A stretch of 12,326 nt of DNA from Micavibrio sp. (GCA_027066695.1 JAMONE010000100.1:1-12326), one strand, 5' to 3'; shown: positions 1 through 6,348, counted from the first letter of the stretch. A program made the numbers and translations. The notes: generated from the sequence alone by a model not told the origin.

Positions 1-1084
1 GAAGATGGCGCATATCTTTGCGTGCAAGTGATGAGATGTCTTTGCCGTCAAACTCGATAGTCCCTGTGCTGGCAAGTAATTTAATAACCGCAAGCCCCAA
101 AGTTGTTTTGCCAGAGCCTGATTCCCCGACAACGCCAAGCGTTTGTCCATTTTTGATGTTTATATCTACGCCATCAACGGCTTTTATATGGCTGATTGCT
201 TTGCCGAAAAAATTCTTTTTATTGGGGAAGTGGACTTTGATATTATCCCCGCTTACAAGGGTTTTAGCTTTAGCATTAATGACCTTAACGCTGCCATGTG
301 GGCGAGTGGATAGCAGCATCTTTGTGTAGTTATGCTCAGGTTGGCTAAATAAGGTCTTGGCATCATTAGTTTCCAGCAATTCTCCGTGGCGCATAACACA
401 AACTTTATCTGCCATTTTCTCAACCACGCTAAGATCATGGGTGATAAGCAGCAGTGACATATTAAGCTCTTTCTTTAAATCCTCAAGCAGCTCTAATATC
501 TGCGCTTGCACAGTTACATCAAGCGCGGTAGTAGGCTCATCGGCAATAAGAAGCTCAGGATTATTCGCCAGTGCCATAGCAATCATAACGCGTTGCTTTT
601 GCCCGCCAGATAACTCGTGAGGATATGCTTTCAGGCGGTCTTTGATGTTTGGTAGCCCCACTATGTCGAGTAGTTCCAGCACACGGATTTTAACGTTATC
701 GCGGCTCATGCCCTGATGAATTTTTAGAATTTCGCCTATTTGCTTGTCGATAGTATGAAGCGGGTTTAGCGCACTTTGCGGTTCTTGGAATATCATGCCT
801 ATTTGCTGGCCGCGAATTGTGCGCATGAATGTTTCGCCTTTGTCGATTAGCTCCTCGCCTTCGAATAATATGGATGAGCCTTCGCGGTGACTTGCTGCGG
901 GGTAGGCTAGCAGCTTCATGATTGAAAGGGCGCTAACCGACTTGCCAGAGCCTGATTCGCCAACCAAAGCAACGCTCTGCCCGCGCTCAATATCAAGGCT
1001 AATCCCCTTAACCGCATGGAAATTACCTGACGGAATTTTAAAATCTACGTGTAAATTCTTGATTTCTAGTATGTTGTCTGCCAT
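1..1084 (-). CDS. Dual-ATPase peptide ABC transporter ATP-binding protein (YejF/DppD-DppF type), 3' end outside the window
   Basis: This is the energising subunit of an oligopeptide-type ABC importer: it hydrolyses ATP on the cytoplasmic side to drive uptake through partner permeases, which are not in the window. 361 codons are visible and the frame is still open at base 1, so the gene is partial. The first nucleotide-binding domain is complete: Walker A GESGSGKS at residues 42-49, Q-loop Q100, signature LSGGQ 158-162, Walker B LLIADEP 178-184 and switch H216. The stretch PEHNYTKMLLSTRP (249-262) is the C-terminal motif typical of Opp/Dpp ATPases. A second domain begins near residue 276 with its own Walker A GESGSGKT (320-327). 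Two fused ATPases in one chain match YejF-like proteins, usually ~530-550 residues. The ATG at 1084-1082 is preceded by a weak GAAAG site. The exact substrate (peptide, microcin or murein peptide) cannot be told from this subunit alone. Confidence 0.93.
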   Translation of the reverse strand, partial: MADNILEIKNLHVDFKIPSGNFHAVKGISLDIERGQSVALVGESGSGKSVSALSIMKLLAYPAASHREGSSILFEGEELIDKGETFMRTIRGQQIGMIFQEPQSALNPLHTIDKQIGEILKIHQGMSRDNVKIRVLELLDIVGLPNIKDRLKAYPHELSGGQKQRVMIAMALANNPELLIADEPTTALDVTVQAQILELLEDLKKELNMSLLLITHDLSVVEKMADKVCVMRHGELLETNDAKTLFSQPEHNYTKMLLSTRPHGSVKVINAKAKTLVSGDNIKVHFPNKKNFFGKAISHIKAVDGVDINIKNGQTLGVVGESGSGKTTLGLAVIKLLASTGTIEFDGKDISSLARKDMRHL

Positions 1085-1151
1085 AGAACACTTTCAAATG
1101 TTTATATATTAGCTAGAAGAGACCACAAACCATGACCAGCGACAAGAGCGG

Positions 1152-1192
1152 AAGCCCCCAAGCTGTTGAATTAGATATATCAGTGGGGGCTT
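1152..1192 (-). terminator. Inverted repeat downstream of ppa, possible transcription terminator
   Basis: AAGCCCCCA (1152-1160) pairs perfectly with TGGGGGCTT (1184-1192), and an inner CTG/CAG (1163-1165 with 1181-1183) extends the stem past a 2-nt bulge. It lies 11 bp beyond the ppa stop codon, where a terminator would be expected. No run of U follows the stem in the minus direction (the next bases are CCGCTC), so it is not a textbook intrinsic terminator. It may instead protect the mRNA 3' end or act only partly. Confidence 0.4.
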
Positions 1193-1202
1193 AGTAACTT
1201 TG

Positions 1203-1742
1203 TTAGGCGGCTTTTTGAGATTGTTCATTGGCGATACCTTCAAGGATAAGGGATTTTGCCTTTTCAGAGCCTTCCCAGCCTTGCATCTTTACCCATTTAC
1301 CTTTTTCAAGGTCTTTGTAATGCGTGAAGAAATGCTCTATCTCATCAAGTAAAATTTGCGGTAGATCGCTATATTCTTTGATGTCAGCGAACATAGGGTG
1401 GGTTTTATCAACTGGCACAGCCAAAATCTTTTCATCTTGCCCGCCATCATCTTCCATCACCAATACGCCCACAGGACGCGCTTGAATTACTGCGCCTGGT
1501 AGAATTGCGTGCTGCGCATAGACAAGCACATCAACGGGATCACCATCACCGCCAAGAGTTTGTGGAATAAATCCGTAATTTGCAGGGTAGAACATTGGAG
1601 TATGAACAAAGCGATCAACAAATAGAGCGCCCGACTCCTTGTCAATCTCATACTTAACTGGCGCACCGCCAGCAGTATTTTCAATAATAACATTGATGTT
1701 ATTCGGCGCATCTTTGCCGACAGAAATTTTGGATATATCCAT
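1203..1742 (-). CDS. ppa: Inorganic pyrophosphatase, family I (soluble)
   Basis: Hydrolyses pyrophosphate to two phosphates in the cytoplasm, pulling biosynthetic reactions such as the argininosuccinate synthase step forward. The protein is 179 residues, close to the 176 of the E. coli enzyme. The family signature DGDPVDVL sits at residues 66-73, giving metal ligands D66, D68 and D71 (E. coli D65, D67, D70). Other expected active-site residues are K30, E32, R44, Y56, D98, D103, K105, Y142 and K143, all aligned one position from the E. coli numbering. The ATG at 1742 has a GAGG site 11 nt upstream. The gene lies on the same strand as the ABC ATPase (118-bp gap, with an inverted repeat between them) and has its own candidate promoter at 1786-1814. 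Nothing looks broken. Confidence 0.97.
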   Translation of the reverse strand: MDISKISVGKDAPNNINVIIENTAGGAPVKYEIDKESGALFVDRFVHTPMFYPANYGFIPQTLGGDGDPVDVLVYAQHAILPGAVIQARPVGVLVMEDDGGQDEKILAVPVDKTHPMFADIKEYSDLPQILLDEIEHFFTHYKDLEKGKWVKMQGWEGSEKAKSLILEGIANEQSQKAA

Positions 1743-1785
1743 GACTAATATTACCTCGGTTACGGGTTGAATTATTTATCATGGA

Positions 1786-1814
1786 TTAATACAATTCTTG
1801 CCCGATAACGGCAA
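1786..1814 (-). promoter_or_regulatory. Candidate sigma70 promoter of ppa, with an overlapping hairpin
   Basis: On the minus strand, TTGCCG (1814-1809) and TATTAA (1791-1786) are separated by exactly 17 nt. Predicted transcription start is near 1779, leaving a ~36-nt leader before the ppa ATG. The -35 box overlaps a perfect 6-bp dyad, CTTGCC (1797-1802) with GGCAAG (1810-1815). The dyad could be an operator or a weak terminator of the small gene upstream. Called by eye only. Confidence 0.4.
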
Positions 1815-1836
1815 GGCTTTTCTTATCTCTACGAAG

Positions 1837-1959
1837 TTATTCTTCTTTTTCTTTAGTGTCGTTATCGTTAGAACGACGTAGAATAATTTTAGGGACGGTT
1901 TTTTCAATTACTTCAGGAATGAAGATTACTCCACCTGATCCACATGCATATGCGCTCAT
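1837..1959 (-). CDS. Unassigned 40-residue small protein
   Basis: I do not recognise this protein. A complete 40-codon frame starts at ATG 1959-1957 and ends TAA 1839-1837. Support for a real gene is in the signals: AGAGG seven nt before the ATG, and upstream a near-consensus promoter (TTGCTA, 17 nt, TAATAT). The peptide starts MSAYACGSGGVIFIPEVIE, a glycine-rich then hydrophobic N-terminal half containing one Cys (C6). A basic stretch, KIILRR (residues 25-30), follows, and then a highly charged tail rich in Asp, Asn, Lys and Glu (NDNDTKEKEE). There is no convincing transmembrane segment or signal peptide. It stands alone between cspA-type and ppa genes on the same strand, so ppa could be reached by read-through. 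Its function is unknown and conservation has not been tested. Confidence 0.55.
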   Translation of the reverse strand: MSAYACGSGGVIFIPEVIEKTVPKIILRRSNDNDTKEKEE

Positions 1960-1991
1960 AATAATACCTCTTCTGTTTTTTATATGGAGGG

Positions 1992-2020
1992 ATATTAACA
2001 GTTTTTTAACCATTTAGCAA
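1992..2020 (-). promoter_or_regulatory. Sigma70-type promoter of the 40-residue small gene
   Basis: On the minus strand, TTGCTA (2020-2015) and TAATAT (1997-1992) are spaced by exactly 17 nt in AT-rich DNA. The predicted start is near 1985, giving a ~26-nt leader that contains the AGAGG ribosome binding site. This is one of the better promoter matches in the window. Confidence 0.5.
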
Positions 2021-2054
2021 ATTTAGTCTATGGCGCATTGCATAAGACAAAAAA

Positions 2055-2151
2055 ATAGTCACATGAATTTGCCTTAGTACAAGGCGCGTTAGCGTATAAT
2101 TATACGGTAGCGACGCAGCAACGATGTAATAAGGTAAATTCAAAAGACTAT
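2055..2151. repeat. 97-bp imperfect palindrome, probable dispersed palindromic or MITE-like element
   Basis: The 27-nt outer arms 2055-2081 and 2125-2151 are inverted copies of one another and match at 22 of 27 positions. Both ends read ATAGTC inward, followed by shared TGAATTT, CCTTA and TACA blocks. The interior continues to fold: GTATAATTATAC (2094-2105) is a perfect palindrome at the centre, with further pairing outward (2084-2093 against 2106-2116, one bulge and one mismatch). An RNA of either strand would make one long hairpin. The element holds no gene and sits directly beside the cold-shock gene terminator. Its minus strand carries GCGTCGCTAC, also present in the palindrome near 12200. 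The structure is seen directly; the repeat-family assignment is inferred. Confidence 0.6.
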
Positions 2152-2152
2152 T

Positions 2153-2181
2153 AAAAAACGCCGCGAAAAATATCGCAGCGC
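2153..2181 (-). terminator. Intrinsic terminator of the cold-shock gene
   Basis: On the minus strand, CGCTGCGA (2180-2173) pairs with TCGCGGCG (2166-2159) over eight positions, with one G-U pair and a short AT-rich loop, and is followed by TTTTTT (2158-2153). It lies about 30 nt after the csp stop codon. This is a classic Rho-independent terminator. Confidence 0.85.
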
Positions 2182-2209
2182 TTAAGAATTCTAATCAAGC
2201 AATATAACT

Positions 2210-2416
2210 TTAAGCAACCGCTTTTAAGTTACCAGCAGCTTGTTTGCCACGGTTTTCTGTAAGCTCGTACTCAACCTTTTGACCTTCGTCTAAAGATCCC
2301 ATACCAGCTTGTTCAACAGCAGAGATATGTACGAATACATCCTGTCCGCCATCGTCGGGTACAATAAAACCAAATCCTTTTGTAGGGTTAAACCATTTAA
2401 CCGTTCCTGTCGCCAT
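2210..2416 (-). CDS. Cold-shock protein, CspA family
   Basis: A single cold-shock domain of 68 residues that binds single-stranded RNA and DNA and melts RNA structure; such proteins act as RNA chaperones in the cytoplasm. The RNP1-like motif KGFGFI and the RNP2-like motif VFVHISA are both present, after the typical start MATGTVKWFNPTKGFGFI. The DGGQDVFVHISAVEQAG wording is of the alphaproteobacterial type rather than enterobacterial. I choose the ATG at 2416: AAGGAG (2431-2426) is 8 nt upstream. A longer reading from the GTG at 2425 would start right against that site and is unlikely. The gene is monocistronic, with its own promoter at 2510-2537 and a strong terminator at 2153-2181. Which csp paralogue this is, and whether it is cold-induced, cannot be told from the sequence. 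Confidence 0.95.
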   Translation of the reverse strand: MATGTVKWFNPTKGFGFIVPDDGGQDVFVHISAVEQAGMGSLDEGQKVEYELTENRGKQAAGNLKAVA

Positions 2417-2503
2417 TCCTGACACTCCTTATATTAAATTAAAAATCAGCTCTTATTAGGTGTTCGGCTGATGTTTAAGTCAGGTGTCGAAGCCACAAAG
2501 ATT
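2417..2503 (-). promoter_or_regulatory. Cold-shock mRNA leader with a possible hairpin
   Basis: This is the predicted 5' untranslated region of the csp gene. It contains a 5-bp stem, TCAGC/GCTGA (2471-2467 with 2450-2446), with a 16-nt loop and then TTTTT. That could be a weak attenuator or a thermosensitive structure. AAGGAG sits at its 3' end. The stem is short and may be chance; no recognised cold-box sequence is claimed. Confidence 0.25.
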
Positions 2504-2509
2504 GGCATG

Positions 2510-2537
2510 ATTAAACGTTTTTTAAAGAAAATGTCAA
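2510..2537 (-). promoter_or_regulatory. Sigma70 promoter of the cold-shock gene
   Basis: On the minus strand, TTGACA (2537-2532, consensus) and TTTAAT (2515-2510) are separated by 16 nt. The predicted start near 2503 gives a leader of about 87 nt, longer than a minimal leader, as is common for csp genes. Confidence 0.65.
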
Positions 2538-2621
2538 GCAAAGAATTTGTTTTTTATAAAAAACATCAAAATTTAATGAAAAATAAAAATAATATTAACT
2601 GATTTAGCGGTTAAAAACTGG

Positions 2622-2627
2622 TAGAAT
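2622..2627 (+). promoter_or_regulatory. Possible -10 element for the cyclic-nucleotide-binding-fold gene
   Basis: TAGAAT, preceded by TGG, lies 32 nt before the chosen ATG in the AT-rich divergent region. No good -35 box is seen at 16-18 nt, so the promoter may be of extended -10 type or dependent on an activator. Weak evidence. Confidence 0.25.
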
Positions 2628-2658
2628 CACTTTATTATTTTAACAAAAAGGTGTGTGT

Positions 2659-3183
2659 ATGCAAAAAGGTGCGGATGTATTAGAGCGAAGCTGTTTACCA
2701 GCAGGAAAAGTATTTATTAAGGAAGGTGAAGAGAATGCTCGTGCATATATGGTTCAAGTTGGCGAGATAGTCTCCTTTAAGATGGATGGGGATCGCAAAA
2801 TTGAAGTCGAACGCCTTGGTCCGGGATCAATCGTTGGCGAGCGTCACCTTGCAATGGATGAGCCTGCTATCATTAGTTATGAAGCAGTGGAGGCTACCAC
2901 GGTTGTAGTTATAACGCGTCAGGAATTCCAAAAACTCCTCACTAAATCAGATAAGCGTATAAAGACTGTGCTTAATTACGCGCTTGAAAAAATAAGGGCT
3001 TATGAAAGGCAATCAATGACAAAAGCGGTTAAGAATGCTGAAATGGATGAAACAACGCACGCGCTTGTGCAAGGGCTGCTTAAAGGTATTTCTGATGATA
3101 AGAAAAAGCAATATGAAGATGCCATACTCCCGCATGTTAATGGCATGGTTAAGGCTCTTAAGGATGTTAAGAAAAAGGATTAG
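2659..3183 (+). CDS. Single-domain cyclic-nucleotide-binding-fold (CRP effector-domain-like) protein, no HTH
   Basis: A 174-residue cytoplasmic protein. Residues ~12-95 fit the cyclic-nucleotide-binding beta-roll: LPAGKVFIKEGEE, then VQVGEIVSFK, then the GxxVGE turn (55-61) and a closing hydrophobic strand TVVVITRQEF. The phosphate-binding cassette reads GERHLAMDEPAIISYEA; at the place where cAMP-binding proteins carry the conserved Arg-Ser/Ala pair I see no Arg, so binding of a classical cyclic nucleotide is doubtful. Residues ~96-174 are predicted helical and lysine-rich, with no helix-turn-helix, so this is not a CRP/FNR regulator as such. ATG 2659 is preferred to the in-frame GTG 2653 because AAGG (2648-2651) is 7 nt before the ATG. 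It converges on argH with a 12-bp gap. Its role is unknown; it may regulate a partner protein. Confidence 0.8.
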   Translation: MQKGADVLERSCLPAGKVFIKEGEENARAYMVQVGEIVSFKMDGDRKIEVERLGPGSIVGERHLAMDEPAIISYEAVEATTVVVITRQEFQKLLTKSDKRIKTVLNYALEKIRAYERQSMTKAVKNAEMDETTHALVQGLLKGISDDKKKQYEDAILPHVNGMVKALKDVKKKD

Positions 3184-3195
3184 GTTGCTTTACGC

Positions 3196-4503
3196 TTATT
3201 TCTTAACGCTCAGTACAGCAAATATTTCATCTGTGATCGCTGGGTTAAGCTCTTGCATATCGCTAAGGTTAAGCTCATCAAGCTTACAGCCTTTATTCTC
3301 TGCCATTTTCACGATTGCGCCTGTAACATGGTGGGCATCGCGGAAGGGCAAGCCTAAATTCATCACCAGCCAATCAGCCAGCGCAGTAGCGGTAGTATAG
3401 CCCATTTCTGCCGATTCCAGCATTGCATCGGTGTGGAAAGTCGCAGATTCCAGCATTCCTTTCATCGCTTGCAAGCACAAGGAAATGCTATCAAAGCTAT
3501 CGAATACTGGCTCTTTATCCTCTTGTAAATCCTTATTATAAGCTAGCGGTAAGCCTTTCATAATTGTCATCATTTGAATCAAATTACCGTTTAAACGCCC
3601 GCATTTACCGCGCACTAATTCCGCAGCGTCAGGGTTTTTCTTTTGCGGCATGATCGAGCTGCCCGTACTCCAAGCGTCCGAAAGCTGGATAAAGCCGAAC
3701 TGCGGCGTTGCCCATATTATAATCTCTTCGGCTAGGCGTGATAAGTGCAAGCCTGTCTGCGCGGCGCAAAATAAAAATTCATTAGCAAAATCCCGCGCGG
3801 AAACTGCGTCCAGAGTATTGCTAATAGGTCTATCAAAGCCAAGCTTTTCTGTCGTAAATTTACGGTCAATAGGGTAGGGCGTACCTGCTAATGCAGCCGA
3901 ACCAAGCGGACATTCATTAAGGCGCGCACGGCAATCAATAAAGCGGCCTTTATCGCGCTCCAGCATTTGTGAATATGCACCTAAATGCATAGCCAAAGTA
4001 ATAGGTTGCGCCGCTTGTAGGTGGGTAAATCCAGGCATGATATCGCTTTTATGCTTTTGCGCCAGAGCTTCTAAAGCGCCTTGCAGCTCTTCGATTAGAT
4101 GCACAAGCTCATCCGCAGCCCCGCGAGTCCACATACGAAAATCCGTGGCTACTTGGTCATTACGAGAGCGCGCAGTATGCAGTTTCCCTGCGACATCGCC
4201 GATAATCTCACGCAGGCGGCTTTCTATATTCATGTGGATATCTTCAAGGCTGGCTTTAAACTCGAAATTGCCTGATTTTATCTCTTCAGCGATTTTGTTA
4301 AGCCCGTTAACTATCTCAACGGCTTCGTTCTTGGAGATTATACCTTGCTGTGATAGCATCGTAGCATGCGCAATAGAGCCGCGAATATCTTGCCTCCACA
4401 TGCGTTTGTCAATGCCGATAGAAGCATTAATTTGCTCCATAATATCGGAAGGCTTATCCTCAAACCTACCGCCCCACATTTTATTCGAATTTTCTTTTGT
4501 CAT
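3196..4503 (-). CDS. argH: Argininosuccinate lyase, short C-terminus
   Basis: Splits argininosuccinate into arginine and fumarate, the last step of arginine synthesis; a homotetramer of the fumarase/aspartase superfamily. Conserved regions are present: MWGGRF near the N-terminus, HTARSRNDQ at 109-117, PGFTHLQ at 157-163 (catalytic-type H161), and the superfamily signature GSSIMPQKKNP at 281-291 with the catalytic serine loop. The protein is 435 residues against ~457-464 usual. The chain stops just after IFAVLSVKK, where relatives continue with a conserved Ser/Arg/Gly-Gly tail of ~25 residues. All catalytic regions are intact, so it is probably active, but the end is odd. It is the last gene of an argG - phnA-like - argH run, 52 bp after the middle gene. 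AGAGAG precedes the ATG. Confidence 0.96.
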   Translation of the reverse strand: MTKENSNKMWGGRFEDKPSDIMEQINASIGIDKRMWRQDIRGSIAHATMLSQQGIISKNEAVEIVNGLNKIAEEIKSGNFEFKASLEDIHMNIESRLREIIGDVAGKLHTARSRNDQVATDFRMWTRGAADELVHLIEELQGALEALAQKHKSDIMPGFTHLQAAQPITLAMHLGAYSQMLERDKGRFIDCRARLNECPLGSAALAGTPYPIDRKFTTEKLGFDRPISNTLDAVSARDFANEFLFCAAQTGLHLSRLAEEIIIWATPQFGFIQLSDAWSTGSSIMPQKKNPDAAELVRGKCGRLNGNLIQMMTIMKGLPLAYNKDLQEDKEPVFDSFDSISLCLQAMKGMLESATFHTDAMLESAEMGYTTATALADWLVMNLGLPFRDAHHVTGAIVKMAENKGCKLDELNLSDMQELNPAITDEIFAVLSVKK

Positions 4504-4555
4504 GTCTTCTCTCTCTAATCATTCCCGCGTCCATGCGAGCATAACATGATTGTGG

Positions 4556-4963
4556 CTAAATCTTCTTCACAAAACAAGTTTTAAGCACTAACCCTTTAAC
4601 TTCCTTGGTGCGGCAATCGATTTCTTCGGGGTTGTTTGTCAGGGTAATATTCTTAACCGTAGTACCGCGTTTGATCGTAACTCCTGCGCCTTTAACGGGT
4701 AAGTCCTTGATTAGTGTTACTGTGTCACCGTCTTTAAGCTCCGCGCCGTTGGAATCGCGGGTGGGGGAGCTATCATTTTCGCCGTCTTCGTTCCAATCGC
4801 CTTTGCTTACGCCGTAATCATTAGAGGCTTGTTCTTGCGCATCTTCCTTGCTCATGTGCCAAAACTCATCGCCCCCATGATGCAAAAACCAACCACTAGA
4901 ATCGTTATCGAATTCGATAGCTAAAGCTGTTCCATCATCAGTTTGCGCGGTTATTTTTGTCAT
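4556..4963 (-). CDS. PhnA/YjdM-like protein lacking the zinc ribbon
   Basis: A 135-residue protein whose C-terminal half (~69-135) closely follows the PhnA/YjdM C-terminal domain: a SNGAELKDGDTVTLIKDL opening, then VKG, GTTVKNITL, IDC and a closing LKTCFVKKI. This is a small beta-barrel domain. PhnA proteins normally carry a CxxC zinc ribbon in front. Here residues 1-66 hold no cysteine at all and instead a Trp- and Asp-rich segment (GWFLHHGGDEFWHMSKEDA at 24-42), then an acidic linker. It is not a phosphonate-degrading enzyme on this evidence; the family's biochemical role is unsettled. Its start lies 3 bp beyond the argG stop codon and its AGAGG site is inside the end of argG, so the two are almost certainly co-transcribed and perhaps translationally coupled. 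Confidence 0.85.
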   Translation of the reverse strand: MTKITAQTDDGTALAIEFDNDSSGWFLHHGGDEFWHMSKEDAQEQASNDYGVSKGDWNEDGENDSSPTRDSNGAELKDGDTVTLIKDLPVKGAGVTIKRGTTVKNITLTNNPEEIDCRTKEVKGLVLKTCFVKKI

Positions 4964-4966
4964 GTT

Positions 4967-6181
4967 TTAACCTCTAAGCTTAGTATTATTCTTCAACCTA
5001 ACAGCATTAATCTTAATAAATCCATCGGCATCTTTTTGATCGTAATCACCTTCCACGTCCATAGAAGATTGCTCGGGATCGTACAGAGCGTTCGGGCTTT
5101 TGCGAGCAATAGGATATGCCACGCCCTTGATAAGCTGCACTTGTACGCTGCCGCTATTATGCTCTTGCGCTTTGTCCATGAAACTCATTAGCAGGTCAAA
5201 TTCAGGTGAGAACCAAAAGCCGTTATAAATCAGCTCGGCCACTCTTAGGGACATATAATCGCGCAGCTTCATAACTTCACGATCCATGGTAAGGCCTTCT
5301 AAATCACGGTGCGCTTTATATAGGATTTCCCCGCCTGGAGTTTCATATACTCCGCGTGACTTAATCCCCACAAAGCGGTTTTCGACCATATCAAGGCGAC
5401 CAATTCCGTGAAGCGTGCCTAGCTCGTTAAGATATTCGAACAGCTCCACCGCGCCTTCAACGATTTTGTCACCATTGGTAACTTTAACAGGGATTCCTCT
5501 GTCAAAATCAATAGTGATAATATCGGCGGTGTCAGGTGAATTCGCACTAGAGTTTGTGCGTGAATATACATCTTCGTCGGCTGCAACGTTAGGGTCTTCC
5601 AATACTCCTGCCTCATGCGAGATATGGAGCATGTTATCATCTTCGGAGTAGGGCTTTTTACGAGTAGCTGACACGGGAATGCCGTGCTGGTCTGCATAGT
5701 TAAGCATATCTGCGCGACCCTCGAAACGAGTTAGAAACTCCTCCATTTTCCACGGAGCAAGTACTTTTATATCAGGTTTAAGCGCGTAATATGCAAGCTC
5801 GAACCGAACCTGATCGTTGCCCTTACCTGTTGCTCCGTGAGATACAAATTGCGCATTCTCAGCTTTAGCAATCTCGATTTGACGCTTGGCAATGATAGGG
5901 CGAGCCACAGAAGTTCCGAGCAAATAACGCCCCTCATATATCGCCTGAGATTTAACGGTTGTGAAGATATAATCACGCACAAATTCAAGCTTTAGATCTT
6001 CAACATAAACCTTTGCCGCGCCAAGCTTTATAGCTTTCTCGCGAGCAGCTTCGAAATCCTCGACTTGTCCAACATCAGCGATATAGGCGATAACTTCATA
6101 GCCTTCCTCGATAAACCATTTCAAAATGATTGATGTGTCCAGTCCGCCTGAATATGCTAAAACTACCTTGCCCTTGCTCAT
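4967..6181 (-). CDS. argG: Argininosuccinate synthase
   Basis: Joins citrulline and aspartate, using ATP, to give argininosuccinate plus AMP and pyrophosphate; cytoplasmic homotetramer. 404 residues, the usual length (~400). The N-type ATP-pyrophosphatase loop AYSGGLDTS is at residues 9-17. YEGRYLLGTSVARP (82-95) and SHGATGKGNDQVRFE (114-128) are the conserved citrulline- and aspartate-binding regions, and the RDLEGLTMDRE block lies near the C-terminus. The ATG at 6181 has AAGGAG 8 nt upstream. It is the first gene of the argG - phnA-like - argH run. The upstream region is shared with the divergent sugar transferase gene and holds a possible promoter and dyad. The pyrophosphate it releases is the substrate of the ppa product encoded to the left. 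Nothing is missing. Confidence 0.98.
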   Translation of the reverse strand: MSKGKVVLAYSGGLDTSIILKWFIEEGYEVIAYIADVGQVEDFEAAREKAIKLGAAKVYVEDLKLEFVRDYIFTTVKSQAIYEGRYLLGTSVARPIIAKRQIEIAKAENAQFVSHGATGKGNDQVRFELAYYALKPDIKVLAPWKMEEFLTRFEGRADMLNYADQHGIPVSATRKKPYSEDDNMLHISHEAGVLEDPNVAADEDVYSRTNSSANSPDTADIITIDFDRGIPVKVTNGDKIVEGAVELFEYLNELGTLHGIGRLDMVENRFVGIKSRGVYETPGGEILYKAHRDLEGLTMDREVMKLRDYMSLRVAELIYNGFWFSPEFDLLMSFMDKAQEHNSGSVQVQLIKGVAYPIARKSPNALYDPEQSSMDVEGDYDQKDADGFIKINAVRLKNNTKLRG

Positions 6182-6213
6182 TATATATGCTCCTTAATTT
6201 TCTATACGAGCCT

Positions 6214-6242
6214 GTTTTAGGGTAAAACTTACGCAATGTGAA
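6214..6242 (-). promoter_or_regulatory. Possible argG promoter with a dyad over the -10 region
   Basis: On the minus strand, TTCACA (6242-6237) and TAAAAC (6219-6214) are 17 nt apart, which would give a ~25-30-nt leader for argG. A perfect dyad GTTTTA-GGG-TAAAAC (6214-6228) overlaps the -10, a position suited to a repressor site. It does not resemble the E. coli ARG box. The -10 match is poor, so this is tentative. Confidence 0.28.
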
Positions 6243-6348
6243 GAGTTTTTACGTATGCTCATTAAGTTTTTATTTGTAGATAAATATTACAATAGACCTT
6301 ATAACAATGCTATTGAAGGATAGTTGTTTTATCAGGGCTTAATATATA

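Noticed and set aside
1101..1128. Promoter for the ABC ATPase (TTGTGG-16-TATAAA, minus strand)
   Set aside because: The start point would fall at about 1094, inside the presumed ribosome binding site, leaving too short a leader; read-through from ppa is as likely.
1141..1205. tRNA-like fold around the CCCCC/GGGGG pair
   Set aside because: No T-arm consensus, no anticodon arm and no acceptor pairing of seven bases could be drawn.
2417..2425. Longer cold-shock protein starting at GTG 2425
   Set aside because: The AAGGAG site touches that GTG, leaving no spacing, but is 8 nt from the ATG at 2416, which also gives the family's usual N-terminus.
2653..2658. GTG start two codons before the chosen ATG of the cyclic-nucleotide-fold gene
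   Set aside because: AAGG at 2648-2651 is almost adjacent to this GTG and correctly spaced for the ATG at 2659.
3166..3207. Inverted repeat GTTAAGAAA / TTTCTTAAC spanning the convergent stop codons, as a two-way terminator
   Set aside because: The stem is nearly all A-T, the loop is 24 nt, and both arms encode Val-Lys-Lys ends of the two proteins, which explains the symmetry.
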